Source of the DNA: Marinobacter halotolerans
GTDB lineage: Bacteria > Pseudomonadota > Gammaproteobacteria > Pseudomonadales > Oleiphilaceae
Assembly: GCF_008795985.1 (NCBI RefSeq)
Contig: NZ_VMHP01000002.1
Location: 930,001-994,000 of the forward strand
Reading direction: 5' to 3'
DNA length: 64,000 nt
Position 1 is the stretch's first letter. Each line of letters begins with the position of its first letter. Positions 16,495-26,133 of the stretch are shown in pieces. The translations under genes and the position numbers were made by a program. The notes below the pieces were generated by a model, which did no database searches, was not told where the DNA came from, and was given only the letters and a program-made list of their open reading frames with translations.

Positions 16495-17933
16495 GACGAC
16501 GGGCCTCCCTGATGAGTCGATTTGGTGTTACCGGTGCCGGCTGTGTCGAACTCGAAAGGTACATCGGCAGCCGAGAAAGGCCGACTCGGCCGTTTCGTGT
16601 CCCTTTCTCCGGATTCCTCGTGGTCTTCTAGGCCTACGTACAGCACCCGCATCAGATAATAGAGCCCCGCGGAGAAAACCAGGGCATAAACCAGCACATA
16701 GCCGATCAGGGTAAACAGGGCCATGCTGCCTGTCAGTGATGGGGTGAGGCCCTCGGCGTGAGTCATCATGCCGTAGACCAACCAGGGTGCACGGCCAATT
16801 TCCGTTACAAACCAGCCGGCAAGCACAGCGATAAAGGGCGTTATGCTCATTAACCGCAAACCCTGCAGGAACCAGTTGGTACGCCAGTATCGGCCGCCCG
16901 GGCGAAGAAGCAGACCTGCCACTGCAAACGCAATCATCAGAAGCCCGAGGCCGACCATCACCCGGAATGACCAGAACACAATGGACACCGGTGGCTGCTG
17001 GTCAACGGCTACTTCCTCAAGGCCTGGCACTTCACCATCCCATTCATGGGTAAGAATCAGGCTGGCCAGACCAGGTATTCCGACTTCAAAGTGATTCGTC
17101 TGATTTTCCTGATCAGGAATGGCGAAAAGTAACAACGGCACCTGGCGCGACGTCTCCCAGTTGCCTTCCATTGCTGCGACTTTCATGGGCTGATGCTGCA
17201 GCGTATTCAGCCCATGAAAGTCACCTATAACGGCCTGGGCAGGCGCGATTAGCAGAAGGAACCACAGGCAGATAGACAAGGCTTTTCGATTAGCCTCCAC
17301 TTCCCGGCCTCTTAGCAAGTACCAGGCACTGACGCCGGCGACCACAAAGCTGCCGGTGAGAAAAGACGCCACGCCCATATGAAGAAACCGATAGGGAAAG
17401 GAGGGGTTGAAAATCGCCTCGGCCCAGGAGGTCACCTGGAAAACGCCGTCCCGCAGATCAACGCCGGCCGGGGTATGCATCCAACTGTTTGCGGAGAGAA
17501 TCCAGAAGGTTGAAATGATCGTGCCCAAGGCGACCATCATGGCGGAAAACATGTGAATGCCAGGAGGCACCTTGTCACGCCCAAACAGCAATACGCCCAG
17601 AAAGGCTGCTTCCAGAAAAAACGCAGTGAGCACCTCGTAGCTCAAAACCGGACCAAGAAAGTTGGCCGAGGCCTGGGCAAAGTTGCTCCAGTTGGTGCCG
17701 AACTGGAACGACATCACAATGCCGGAGACCACGCCCATGCCGAAAACCACCGCAAACACTTTGGTCCAGAAAGTGGAGAGTTTGATCCATACGGGGTTCT
17801 TGGTCATAAACCCCAGCGTTTCCAGCGTGGCAATAAAGCAGGCGAGACCAATGGTAAATACGGGAAAAATAGCGTGAAAACTTACTACGAAGGCAAACTG
17901 TATCCGTGAGAGTATAAGGGGGTCGAGTTCCAA
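16482..17933 (-). CDS. cydA: Cytochrome bd-type quinol oxidase subunit I, CIO-like
   Basis: CydA carries the quinol site and the haems. The 483-residue protein has nine membrane helices; the haem ligand histidines are in SFHAIFP near the N-terminus and YRFLHMGVASF in the middle. The Q-loop between helices 6 and 7 is short (from GDFHGLNTLQHQPMKVAAMEG to PPVSIVFW), which places it with the cyanide-insensitive (CIO) class rather than the E. coli CydA class. The usual GRQPW motif reads GRAPW. The start is TTG 17933, with GGGAGG about six bases upstream; the open frame to 17948 places its own start within that binding site region and is unlikely. It is divergent from the methyltransferase gene. 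Confidence 0.93.
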   Translation of the reverse strand: MELDPLILSRIQFAFVVSFHAIFPVFTIGLACFIATLETLGFMTKNPVWIKLSTFWTKVFAVVFGMGVVSGIVMSFQFGTNWSNFAQASANFLGPVLSYEVLTAFFLEAAFLGVLLFGRDKVPPGIHMFSAMMVALGTIISTFWILSANSWMHTPAGVDLRDGVFQVTSWAEAIFNPSFPYRFLHMGVASFLTGSFVVAGVSAWYLLRGREVEANRKALSICLWFLLLIAPAQAVIGDFHGLNTLQHQPMKVAAMEGNWETSRQVPLLLFAIPDQENQTNHFEVGIPGLASLILTHEWDGEVPGLEEVAVDQQPPVSIVFWSFRVMVGLGLLMIAFAVAGLLLRPGGRYWRTNWFLQGLRLMSITPFIAVLAGWFVTEIGRAPWLVYGMMTHAEGLTPSLTGSMALFTLIGYVLVYALVFSAGLYYLMRVLYVGLEDHEESGERDTKRPSRPFSAADVPFEFDTAGTGNTKSTHQGGPSSWSS

Positions 17934-18026
17934 TTGAGTCCCTCCCAAAACATTCAGGTCAAATCAAAGAAACGACAGGCCGTAATGCAGAGCCGACTTA
18001 ATATTGAAAAAAGCATAGGTAAGAAA

Positions 18027-18650
18027 ATGAGTTTTTACGAGGATCGCATACTCCCCCATCTCATAGATCGGGCCTGTTCCATGGGCCAGATCATGAAGCT
18101 TCGAAGCCAGGTTGTACCCCATGCGAAGGGCAGGGTGCTAGAAGTGGGCATGGGCTCGGCCATCAACATGGAATTCTACAACCCGGATCAGGTCGACATG
18201 GTCTACGGCCTGGAACCTTCGGATGGTATGCGGCGGAAAGCCAAACCCAATCTCGCCCGATCCCCGATTAAAGTGGAATGGCTGGACCTGCCGGGGGAGC
18301 AGATTCCGCTGGATGACAATTCTGTGGATACCGTTCTGCTGACCTTCACCCTTTGCACCATCCCGGACTGGAGCGCGGCCCTGGAGCAAATGGCGCGGGT
18401 ACTCAAACCCGGCGGCGAACTGCTGTTTCTTGAGCATGGTGAATCCCCCGACCAGAGCATCCGCAAATGGCAGAATCGCATCACCCCTGGCTGGAAAAAG
18501 CTCGCTGGCGGCTGCCACCTTAACCGCAACATAGCGGAACTGATCCGCCAGGCCGGTTTTCAAATTCTGGAACTGGAGAATCTGTACGTCCCCAAAGCCC
18601 CGAAAATCGCCGGCTACATTTATAAAGGACGAGCCGTAAAGTCTGCCTGA
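18027..18650 (+). CDS. Class I SAM-dependent methyltransferase
   Basis: This 207-residue protein has a Rossmann-type methyltransferase fold: motif I VLEVGMGSAIN, the acidic end of strand 2 (GLEPSDGM), and the post-motif LLTFTLCTIPDW followed by ALEQMARVLKPGGELLFLEHG. The SAM site looks complete. The family is a methyltransferase group related to UbiE-like and METTL7-like proteins; the substrate is unknown. The frame is open from 17934, but the ATG at 18027 begins the conserved MSFYEDRILP segment and fits family length. It is divergent from the oxidase operon with a 93-base gap. Confidence 0.8.
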   Translation: MSFYEDRILPHLIDRACSMGQIMKLRSQVVPHAKGRVLEVGMGSAINMEFYNPDQVDMVYGLEPSDGMRRKAKPNLARSPIKVEWLDLPGEQIPLDDNSVDTVLLTFTLCTIPDWSAALEQMARVLKPGGELLFLEHGESPDQSIRKWQNRITPGWKKLAGGCHLNRNIAELIRQAGFQILELENLYVPKAPKIAGYIYKGRAVKSA

Positions 18651-18678
18651 CTGCCGCGAATACCTGTCCGGATCTCAA

Positions 18679-18707
18679 TTGCGTTACAGAGCAGGGCCTT
18701 ATACAAT
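18679..18707 (+). promoter_or_regulatory. Promoter of tRNA-Leu
   Basis: TTGCGT and TACAAT are separated by 17 bases and followed by a GC-rich stretch (CCTGCCCG), as is common at stable-RNA promoters. The mature tRNA begins 25 bases after the -10 element. Confidence 0.6.
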
Positions 18708-18731
18708 CCTGCCCGTTCCATCCCCTCCCGT

Positions 18732-18818
18732 GCCCGGGTGGTGAAATTGGTAGACACTACAGACTTAAAATCTGTTGACCGTTAGGTCGTGCCGGTTCAA
18801 GTCCGGCCCCGGGCACCA
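18732..18818 (+). tRNA. tRNA-Leu (anticodon UAA)
   Basis: The 7-bp acceptor stem pairs GCCCGGG with CCCGGGC, followed by an encoded ACCA end. The anticodon arm ACAGA-CTTAAAA-TCTGT gives anticodon TAA. The D arm (GTGAAATTGGTAGAC), the long variable arm typical of class II tRNAs, and the T arm with GGTTCAAGTCC are present. It reads UUA and UUG codons. Confidence 0.97.
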
Positions 18819-18843
18819 CTTCATCGTCGCAATGAAATAACTA

Positions 18844-18874
18844 TTGCTTGCTTGTGCCTGAAGTGCACTATAAT
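18844..18874 (+). promoter_or_regulatory. Candidate promoter of the GGDEF-EAL gene
   Basis: A perfect TATAAT lies at 18869-18874, about 90 bases before the chosen start. Two TTGCTT copies (18844 and 18848) are possible -35 elements with 19- or 15-base spacing. Confidence 0.5.
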
Positions 18875-18962
18875 CAAAGCCTATAGGCCCGATTTAAAAC
18901 AACGAAAAGAAAAGGGATCTTTCTGATCGCTCTTGCGCTCTTTTACCTTCAGGGTGAGCAAT

Positions 18963-21900
18963 GTGGCAGAAAATCCCGTTTTTCCGCGCAAGCAAGAACC
19001 TGCGATTTCTTCTCCTCTGAAACTCATTGCTGCCACCGCCTTACTGGCGTTGTTAGCCGTTGCCGGTAACCTGTTGGCGGTTCCGCTTTTCTATAGTGTC
19101 CAGTTCATTTTCGGCTCGGTTTTCGTGCTGATCGCCATAGCGACGCTGGGCACCTGGCCGGCTATTGTTGTAGCGGTGGCGTCCGGGCTCTATACCGTGG
19201 TTCTGTGGGGGCACCCCTATGCGTTGCTGGTGTTTGTGGCGGAGTGCGTGTTTGTGCTTCAGGTCTGCCGCAGAACCGACAAATCGCTGCTTGTTGCAGA
19301 CGCGCTCTTCTGGTTTCTGGTGGGTATTCCGGCAACGCTGGTACTTTACAGTTTTGCCCTGGGCATACCGATTGAGACGGCCTTTCTGATGGCATTCAAG
19401 CAAATGCTCAATGGCGTGTTCAATGCGGCTGTGGCCGGTATTTTCCTGTTTTTCTTCCAGCTTCTGCATCAACGGATCTCAATGGCCTATCTGGTCAGTG
19501 CTCAGATCCGGGGGATTATCTTTCACACTACACTAATGATTGCGCTGGTCGCCGGCACCATTCCCATCCTTCAATTCGCCGCTTTCCGCCAACAGACCCA
19601 GGAAGATCAGATCCAGAGGCAGTTGGCCTATACCCTGGAAAAGGTGGCAGGTTTTATCGAATCCAGTCCAGAGTATACCGAGTTGGCCTGGGCCGAGTTT
19701 GTCGACTCACTGCCACACAACACGACCGTGGAAATCCGGCCCGTGGGCGACAAAGGAGCGGCACCGCTCGACCCCAGGCTTGATCACATCAAACCAGCCG
19801 ATGAGCCTTCCAGAATCAAGAGTTTCAGGCAGGGCAGTTATCAACTCGTTAAACGGGAGGAGACACAGCCGCCGGTGGATATTCTGGTGCGGCGCAGTGC
19901 CCGGTCGGTTTCCGAGGAGATGGATAAGGTCAGTCTTGGGTTTCTGGGGTTTCTCGGGGGTTTGCTCCTCCTGGCGGTTGCCGTTGCCCGATTGATGAGT
20001 AACCTGCTTACCCGCCCGATCTGGCGACTGTCGACCCTGATCAACAGTTCCACCAACGGCATCATTACCACGGATGTGGAAGGTCGGATTGAATGGGTAA
20101 ACCGTGGTTTTACCCGATTCAGCGGCTACGAGCTGGACGAACTCCGTGGGCGCAGGCCCGGAGATGTTCTGCAGGGCAGGGACACCGACCCGACAACGGT
20201 TTCCCGAATCAGAGAGCACCTGGACCGTCGGGAGTCCTTTGAAGAAGAGCTTCTGAACTACAACAGGCAGGGCAATCCCTACTGGATCCGGATCAATTGC
20301 GAACCGCTGCTTTCCGAGACTGGCCAGTTAGCGGGGTTCATTGCCGTTGAGACGGACATCACCGAACAGAGGAAAATTGCCCATATTGAAAAGGTCGGCA
20401 GTGAAGCGCTTGAGCGTATCGCGGACAATGGTCTGCTTGATGAAATTCTGGTGGCACTGGCCCGCAATGTGGAATCCCTGGTTCCCGGCATGCGGTGTGC
20501 CATAGAGCTACGCTCGGAGGTCATGGAGGCGAACTGCGATCTGCACTTTGCCTGTTATCTGGATGTCACGGGGCGACCACTAAAGCACTACCGGCAATGT
20601 CCGCCAGCGTCCACTGAGATAGTGGATTCCGGCAAGGTACCCATTGGCAACGTGCATTCGTTCTATCGCGACGGATGTCAGTGGTCAGTGAACGACCTTG
20701 AAGTGGTCAAACGTGCCTCAAGCATTGTCTCTGTCATCATTGAGCGCTATTACGCCGAATACAAGCTTCGGGAATCGGCCAACGTGTTCCGCTGCGCCAA
20801 CGAGGGCATTATTCTGACAGATGCCTCGGGCATTGTGATGGACTGTAATGCGGCCTTTACTTCAATCACCGGTTTCACTGTGGATGAGACCCGCGGCAGA
20901 CAGGTTAGGGAGCTGCTCTCCGAGCTGGAGGTGGTGTCTGATCTCAGCCCGAGATTCGACGACAATCTGCCCAGGGATCAGTCGGTGACTGACACCTGGA
21001 TACGTCACAAGAACGGCAAAACCAACTGTGTTCGTCAGAGCATCAGCTCGGTGAAGAACAATCAGGGCGATACCCACCGTTACGTGTACATCCTGAACGA
21101 TATCAGCGAGCTGAAGGAGTATCAGAGCCAGCTGGAAAGCATGGCCAAGTTTGATCCACTGACGAAACTGCCTAATCGGACTTTACTGAGTGACCGTCTT
21201 CAGCAGGCGATGATTCATTGCGACCGCAACGGGTCGGAACTGGCGGTTCTGTTTATTGATCTGGACGGTTTCAAACAGGTTAACGATGGCCATGGCCATG
21301 CGGTTGGCGACGAACTGCTTAGGATCGTTGCCGGTCGACTGAAAGGCGTGATGCGGGAAGGGGACACCCTGGCGAGATTCGGCGGTGATGAGTTTGTGGT
21401 AGTTGTGCCATTGGCGTTTGGCGTTAAATCCTGCCAGGTGCTTCTGGACCGCATATTGACGGCGGTGTCCCGTGAAAGCCGGATTTTTGGTGGAGACATC
21501 TGCCTGACGGCGAGTATTGGCGTCACCGTTTACCCCCAGAGAGAATCCCTGGATGCCGAGCAGCTTCTTCGTCAGGCCGACCAGGCCATGTATTCGGCCA
21601 AGCAGAGCGGGAAAAACCAGTGCTGCTTCTACGATGCCGACAGCGAACGGGCGGTGCGGGATCTGTTCGACGATCTGAAACGGGTAGAGGGCGGGCTGAA
21701 AAACGACGAGTTCGTTCTTTTCTATCAACCCAAGGTCAATCTGAAAACCGGTGAACTGATCGGTGTGGAAGCGCTGATTCGCTGGCAGCACCCGGTCCGT
21801 GGCCTGCTGTCACCCGACCAATTCCTGCCGGTGATCGAGCGGCACTCGCTTGGTAACGCGGTGGGAGAGTGGGTGATCCGGACAGCACTAGAGCAGTCAG

Positions 21901-22493
21901 CGCAATGGCGGCAGAAGGGGCTGAACCTGTCTGTCAGTGTGAATATTGACCCGTTTCACCTGGCCCAGAAGGACTTCGTTGACCGACTGAAAGGTATCCT
22001 GGCAGGCTTTCCGGAGCTGCAGCCAGGGGATTTTGAAATCGAGATTGTGGAAACCTCTTCGTTGGAGGATTTTCAGTCGGTGTCCGGGGTAATCGAACAG
22101 TGTCGCGCCCTGGGCGTGACCTTCGGCCTGGATGATTTCGGTACCGGCTATTCATCACTCACCTATTTGCGCCAGCTACCGTTGGACTACCTCAAGATCG
22201 ACATGAGCTTTGTTCGTGGCATGCTGGAGAATCCGGATGATCTATCGATTGTGCGCGGCGTATTGGGCCTGGCGAAATCTTTTAACCTGCCCGTGATTGC
22301 GGAGGGCGTGGAAACGTCCGCACACTATGATGTGCTGATAGACCTGGAGTGTGATTACGGCCAGGGCTACTGGTTATCCCGACCGATCCCTGGAGACGCG
22401 CTGCTGAGATGGGCGAGCCAGTGGCGCAAACCGGTTGTTGGCGCGCTGGAATCAGCCGCGTCCGCGAGCGCCGCCGCCCAGTTCAAACTGTAG
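18963..22493 (+). CDS. Membrane GGDEF-EAL protein with PAS domains (c-di-GMP turnover)
   Basis: This protein of about 1176 residues makes and/or breaks c-di-GMP. It has an N-terminal block of hydrophobic helices (about 20-190), a region flanked by two more helices (about 190-350, probably a periplasmic sensor), a PAS domain (about 355-465), a GAF-like segment, a second PAS domain (about 605-725), a GGDEF domain and an EAL domain. The GGDEF motif (RFGGDEF) and the EAL motif (VEALIRW) are both intact, as is DDFGTGYSSL of the phosphodiesterase, so both activities are possible. I chose GTG 18963, eight bases after AGGG; a TTG at 18933 and a GTG at 18954 are alternatives. Its 3' end overlaps the convergent EamA gene by 42 bases. 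Confidence 0.9.
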   Translation: MAENPVFPRKQEPAISSPLKLIAATALLALLAVAGNLLAVPLFYSVQFIFGSVFVLIAIATLGTWPAIVVAVASGLYTVVLWGHPYALLVFVAECVFVLQVCRRTDKSLLVADALFWFLVGIPATLVLYSFALGIPIETAFLMAFKQMLNGVFNAAVAGIFLFFFQLLHQRISMAYLVSAQIRGIIFHTTLMIALVAGTIPILQFAAFRQQTQEDQIQRQLAYTLEKVAGFIESSPEYTELAWAEFVDSLPHNTTVEIRPVGDKGAAPLDPRLDHIKPADEPSRIKSFRQGSYQLVKREETQPPVDILVRRSARSVSEEMDKVSLGFLGFLGGLLLLAVAVARLMSNLLTRPIWRLSTLINSSTNGIITTDVEGRIEWVNRGFTRFSGYELDELRGRRPGDVLQGRDTDPTTVSRIREHLDRRESFEEELLNYNRQGNPYWIRINCEPLLSETGQLAGFIAVETDITEQRKIAHIEKVGSEALERIADNGLLDEILVALARNVESLVPGMRCAIELRSEVMEANCDLHFACYLDVTGRPLKHYRQCPPASTEIVDSGKVPIGNVHSFYRDGCQWSVNDLEVVKRASSIVSVIIERYYAEYKLRESANVFRCANEGIILTDASGIVMDCNAAFTSITGFTVDETRGRQVRELLSELEVVSDLSPRFDDNLPRDQSVTDTWIRHKNGKTNCVRQSISSVKNNQGDTHRYVYILNDISELKEYQSQLESMAKFDPLTKLPNRTLLSDRLQQAMIHCDRNGSELAVLFIDLDGFKQVNDGHGHAVGDELLRIVAGRLKGVMREGDTLARFGGDEFVVVVPLAFGVKSCQVLLDRILTAVSRESRIFGGDICLTASIGVTVYPQRESLDAEQLLRQADQAMYSAKQSGKNQCCFYDADSERAVRDLFDDLKRVEGGLKNDEFVLFYQPKVNLKTGELIGVEALIRWQHPVRGLLSPDQFLPVIERHSLGNAVGEWVIRTALEQSAQWRQKGLNLSVSVNIDPFHLAQKDFVDRLKGILAGFPELQPGDFEIEIVETSSLEDFQSVSGVIEQCRALGVTFGLDDFGTGYSSLTYLRQLPLDYLKIDMSFVRGMLENPDDLSIVRGVLGLAKSFNLPVIAEGVETSAHYDVLIDLECDYGQGYWLSRPIPGDALLRWASQWRKPVVGALESAASASAAAQFKL

Positions 22494-23360
22494 CCTTTTG
22501 GCTTTGCGGTACCGTCGTACTTCAAGCCAACCGTGTATGGCCAGTGCCGTAAAGATGATAGCCCCGCCCACAAAGCTCATTTCCGGCGGTACCTCGCCGA
22601 GGAATATCCACACCAGAAGCGCCCCGAAGACGGTCTCCATCAGCAGCATCAGGCTCACCTCCGCAGCGGGAATATACCGGGGGCCGATCTGGATCATGAT
22701 GCTCGACACCGGCAGGAACACCAGACAGAGCAGGGCGATGAACAGCAGGTCACGTGTTGAGGGTAAGACAGCACCGCCCAGCAGTGCTGCAACCACGGCC
22801 ACCAGGGATGCGCCAAACATAAGCATCACACTCATGTCCGCTTCCGGTTTTGAGCGAGCGACGTTCAGGTTGGTCGCCAGGGCTGTGGCTGCGACACCGG
22901 CCATAATCAGGCCGATGGGGTCGCCGCGGCCCCATTCACTGATGGCCATCAGTGTTGCGCCGGCTACACAGACAATAATTACCACCCAGGTTCGCCAAGG
23001 CAGGGTTTCCTTCCACACAAGCCAGGCAATCAGCGCGGCGATCATGGGGGCCATGTTCAGGATGACCAGAACGTTGCCGGCGGCTGTGTTTTTCATGCCC
23101 ATCACAAAGCCGAGCGTGCTGAGCGAAAAGGCCACGGCGCAGTAGATCCCCTTGCGGCCGCACTTGCGGACCTCCTGAGCCAGCCGGCTTCGATATCGCG
23201 CCGCACTGATCAGCAGAAAGCTGGTGGCCAGCAGCAGTCCCCGCCAGAACAGAAAGACGACCGGCTCTACGCTGGTGATCTTTACCAGCAACGCATCCGG
23301 GAGAATGAAGAGTACGCCCAGCGCAGCGATGGTCAGGCCTTTAACCCGCGTGTTTTCCAA
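22452..23360 (-). CDS. EamA/DMT-family transporter
   Basis: The 302-residue protein has ten predicted membrane helices in two repeated EamA halves, the layout of drug/metabolite transporters. Marks are the FLFWRGLLLA helix and the LIAWLVWKETLPWRTW and LVWIFLGEVPPEMSFVGGA helix ends, each carrying the conserved Glu-Pro type turn. The substrate is unknown. I chose TTG 23360, which has GGAG seven bases upstream and lies just after the patatin stop; the longer frame to 23453 would overlap the patatin gene by 89 bases. It probably shares a transcript with the patatin. Confidence 0.85.
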   Translation of the reverse strand: MENTRVKGLTIAALGVLFILPDALLVKITSVEPVVFLFWRGLLLATSFLLISAARYRSRLAQEVRKCGRKGIYCAVAFSLSTLGFVMGMKNTAAGNVLVILNMAPMIAALIAWLVWKETLPWRTWVVIIVCVAGATLMAISEWGRGDPIGLIMAGVAATALATNLNVARSKPEADMSVMLMFGASLVAVVAALLGGAVLPSTRDLLFIALLCLVFLPVSSIMIQIGPRYIPAAEVSLMLLMETVFGALLVWIFLGEVPPEMSFVGGAIIFTALAIHGWLEVRRYRKAKRLQFELGGGARGRG

Positions 23361-23364
23361 AGGG

Positions 23365-24831
23365 TTACTCCGGGGCTGTATCGTTTGAGGCGCAGGCTTT
23401 CTCCAGCCTTGCGATGCAATCGCTGAAAGTGCGGCTGATGCGGGTCTGGTCACGAATCATGGCCAGGCGGGGCCAGGTCGCCTGTTCCCCAAGGCGGATA
23501 TAGGTTTCCAGGTCATCGCTGTCCGGATTGGCAAGCAGCTTGCGGTACATCAAGGGCCGAAACGGAAACTGCACGTTGATATCCCCAAGGTAGGTTTGCG
23601 TGGCCATGGCATGTGCTTGTTCCAGTAACGGTCGAAGCATAGTTGACGACCAGCTGTTGCGGGTGAGTTTCAGTGTTGTGGCCACCTGGGCGTGCATCAG
23701 TGATGCCGCCGCCTGTTTTGCTGAGGCCCGCGGACCACGCTGGTGGTGATGGCTGATAAACGGCAGCACGTGAGGGTTAGCCTGGCTGACGATGGTGCGG
23801 TTGACGTTGTGTAGCCGGGCCATGCGCATGAGTGGCAGATCACCATGCACACTGCCGTCGATCCAGCGCTCCGTGGGCATATAGGGTTTGCGGCCGCTCT
23901 CGCCCCGATCACTATCCCTGGCCTGTAGGGTGACCGGCGGGTAAATGCCCGGCACCGCACAGGACGCCAGAATGGCAGAATCCACAAGAACCTCGGGAGA
24001 GGCCAGATTATTCAGCAACCTGGGCTTCTGGCGGGTTCTGGTGGGGGATACGGATATATTCAGGGTACGACCACTGTGAGCGGCCGCCTCCTGGAAACTG
24101 GTGCTGCCAATGTTGGTGTGGATATGGTGGAGCAGCTGCGACTGGTCCATTGCGTGGCCTTTACGCCAGATCCGCGCCGGTTCCAGCCAGCGGAAGGCTT
24201 CCAGATGAATCTCGCCGGGCTCATTGAAGAAGCGCTCCAACTGTTGGTTGTTCCGGGTGCAGATGGCGCCGGCCACAATCGCGCCCATGCTGGAGCCGGC
24301 GATGACATCCGGCAGCAGGCCCTGGCGCCACAGGGCGCGGGTCACGCCAATGTGGTAGATCCCGAAAGCGGCGCCGCCGCTGAGCATTAGTGCGGGGCGC
24401 CCGTACACCCTTTCCGCATCGCGGAAGAGCCGCAGTTTCTGTTGTTCGCTGACACCGGGCATGTCGTGGTCGCAGATGAAGTTCATGGAATTTTCCACTT
24501 CATCAAGAAACTCGGTGATCAGGTATTTCGTGCCTGTCCAGGCAACGGCGTATAGGTCCGGATTAGCGATTTCACCCAGGTGACGATACAGGCTTTCCTG
24601 AAGTACCCGTGTAAGGGCCCTGGTGTCGCCTTTTTCGCGGCAGCGCCTCATAGCGTCGATATGGTCGCGTATCAGGGTTTCATGTAAGAGCTCGCAACCA
24701 CCCTCTGCACGCCACGCCAGGGTACCTTCCAGCTCATCAAGCTGGCTGGCGATGTCGTACCACTTATCGTAGGAGGTCGCCCTGGTCAGTTGCTTTTCCA
24801 GTTCACGACGTTGTTTTCTGGTATTTTTCAT
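23365..24831 (-). CDS. Patatin-like phospholipase with DUF3336 domain
   Basis: The protein has 488 residues: an N-terminal DUF3336 domain (about 1-140) found in bacterial and fungal (Tgl-type) acylglycerol lipases, then a patatin domain. The oxyanion loop SGGAAFGIYH (151-160), the nucleophile elbow GSSMG (Ser181) and the DGS motif (Asp325) are all present, so a Ser-Asp dyad hydrolase acting on phospholipid or triacylglycerol is expected. No signal peptide is seen, so it should be cytoplasmic or membrane-associated. In a wax- or lipid-storing marine bacterium it could mobilise stored lipid; that is inference. The start ATG has only a weak site. Confidence 0.88.
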   Translation of the reverse strand: MKNTRKQRRELEKQLTRATSYDKWYDIASQLDELEGTLAWRAEGGCELLHETLIRDHIDAMRRCREKGDTRALTRVLQESLYRHLGEIANPDLYAVAWTGTKYLITEFLDEVENSMNFICDHDMPGVSEQQKLRLFRDAERVYGRPALMLSGGAAFGIYHIGVTRALWRQGLLPDVIAGSSMGAIVAGAICTRNNQQLERFFNEPGEIHLEAFRWLEPARIWRKGHAMDQSQLLHHIHTNIGSTSFQEAAAHSGRTLNISVSPTRTRQKPRLLNNLASPEVLVDSAILASCAVPGIYPPVTLQARDSDRGESGRKPYMPTERWIDGSVHGDLPLMRMARLHNVNRTIVSQANPHVLPFISHHHQRGPRASAKQAAASLMHAQVATTLKLTRNSWSSTMLRPLLEQAHAMATQTYLGDINVQFPFRPLMYRKLLANPDSDDLETYIRLGEQATWPRLAMIRDQTRISRTFSDCIARLEKACASNDTAPE

Positions 24832-24868
24832 AACCTACAGGGTACATCAGTAGGCCCATGCAGGTCGC

Positions 24869-25348
24869 CTAGCGACAATCCGAAGGGTTACGGGAAAGCC
24901 GGTCGCCTATGCCGAATCCATTGGCCTCAAAGAAGCCCTGGTTCATTTCCAGGGCCTGGAAGTAGTGAACTCCGGCTGGGAAGGTGGGGCAGTCGTCGCC
25001 TTTTGCGGGCGGGCAGGGCGGCATCTGTTTAACCGCGCGGATGAAGCCTTGATCATCCATGTAGGCGATATCCAGCGGTATCAGCGTCCTGTACATCCAG
25101 AAGCTCTGATTGGGCTGGCGCTCGCTGGTGTAGACGAACAGCATTCCGGCGTCTGGGGCCAGTGTCTGTCTTTCCATCAGCCCCCGACTGCGCTGAGAAG
25201 GGGTTGCCGCGATTTCAACGGTTATCGGCATGGCCTGCCCTGAACCAACCAGGCACGCCTGTTCCACCGGTAGGGATTCGACGGCCGGCAGCGCCGCCAG
25301 GCAGCCTGAGAACAGCAGGCATAGAAGCGGAAGCAGGGTTCGCTTCAC
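24869..25348 (-). CDS. DUF192 family lipoprotein
   Basis: This 159-residue protein has a short signal peptide ending in a lipobox (LFSGC, Cys16), then a DUF192 domain with [20 protein letters not shown] and the [18 protein letters not shown] end typical of the family. It should be an outer- or inner-membrane lipoprotein facing the periplasm; the family function is unknown. The start is GTG 25348, which overlaps the TGA of the ABC permease gene (GTGA), so it is probably coupled to the exporter. The upstream frame adds 17 residues without a binding site and would spoil the signal peptide. Confidence 0.8.
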   Translation of the reverse strand: MKRTLLPLLCLLFSGCLAALPAVESLPVEQACLVGSGQAMPITVEIAATPSQRSRGLMERQTLAPDAGMLFVYTSERQPNQSFWMYRTLIPLDIAYMDDQGFIRAVKQMPPCPPAKGDDCPTFPAGVHYFQALEMNQGFFEANGFGIGDRLSRNPSDCR

Positions 25349-26106
25349 GAACGCAGCCGGTAGCCGGTTTTGAAAATCCACCAGACACCTACCATGCAAG
25401 CCGTAAGGAAGAAGAAGGTCATTCCCACGCTGATGCCCACGTGCACATCAGACACGCCGTAGAAGGCCCAGCGGAAGCCGCTGATCAGGTACACCACGGG
25501 ATTGAAAAGGCTGATGGTCTGCCAGACTTCCGGAAGCATATCGATGGAATAGAAGGTACCGCCAAGAAAAACCAGCGGTGTGACAATCATCAACGGAACA
25601 ATCTGGAGCTTTTCAAAGCCGTCGGCCCAGATGCCGATAATAAATCCGAACAGGCTGAAGGTTATGGCGGTCAGCACCAGGAAAGCAAACATCCAGAAGG
25701 GGTGCAATACGCTGTAATCCACGAACAGCCGGGCGGTAATCAGGATAATCACGCCGAGAATCACCGATTTCGTGGCAGCAGCGCCCACGTACCCCAACAC
25801 CACTTCCACATAGGATACCGGCGCCGACAACACTTCATAGATGGTGCCGGAGAACTTTGGCATATAGATCCCGAAGGAGGCATTGGAAATACTCTGCATC
25901 AGCAGCGACAGCATGACCAGCCCGGGGATGATGTAGGCGGCGTAGCTGATGTTGTCGATATCGCCCATGCGGCTACCAATGGCGGAACCGAACACCACGA
26001 AATAAAGGCAGGTGGAAATTACCGGGGAGGCGACACTCTGCATCAGGGTGCGACGCATGCGGGCCATTTCGAATCTGTAGATTGCACTCACACCATGAAG
26101 GTTCAT
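25345..26106 (-). CDS. ABC-2 type transporter permease (YadH-like)
   Basis: The 253-residue protein has six predicted membrane helices and the ABC-2 permease pattern, with an amphipathic N-terminal part ([22 protein letters not shown]), [19 protein letters not shown], and a late helix group with [15 protein letters not shown]. It forms the membrane part of an exporter with the ATPase encoded 27 bases upstream. E. coli YadGH is the nearest well-known pair; the exported substrate is unknown. The DUF192 lipoprotein follows with overlapping codons. Confidence 0.9.
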   Translation of the reverse strand: MNLHGVSAIYRFEMARMRRTLMQSVASPVISTCLYFVVFGSAIGSRMGDIDNISYAAYIIPGLVMLSLLMQSISNASFGIYMPKFSGTIYEVLSAPVSYVEVVLGYVGAAATKSVILGVIILITARLFVDYSVLHPFWMFAFLVLTAITFSLFGFIIGIWADGFEKLQIVPLMIVTPLVFLGGTFYSIDMLPEVWQTISLFNPVVYLISGFRWAFYGVSDVHVGISVGMTFFFLTACMVGVWWIFKTGYRLRS

Positions 26107-26133
26107 GAGGACAAGGCTCCTTGATGGTAGAGG

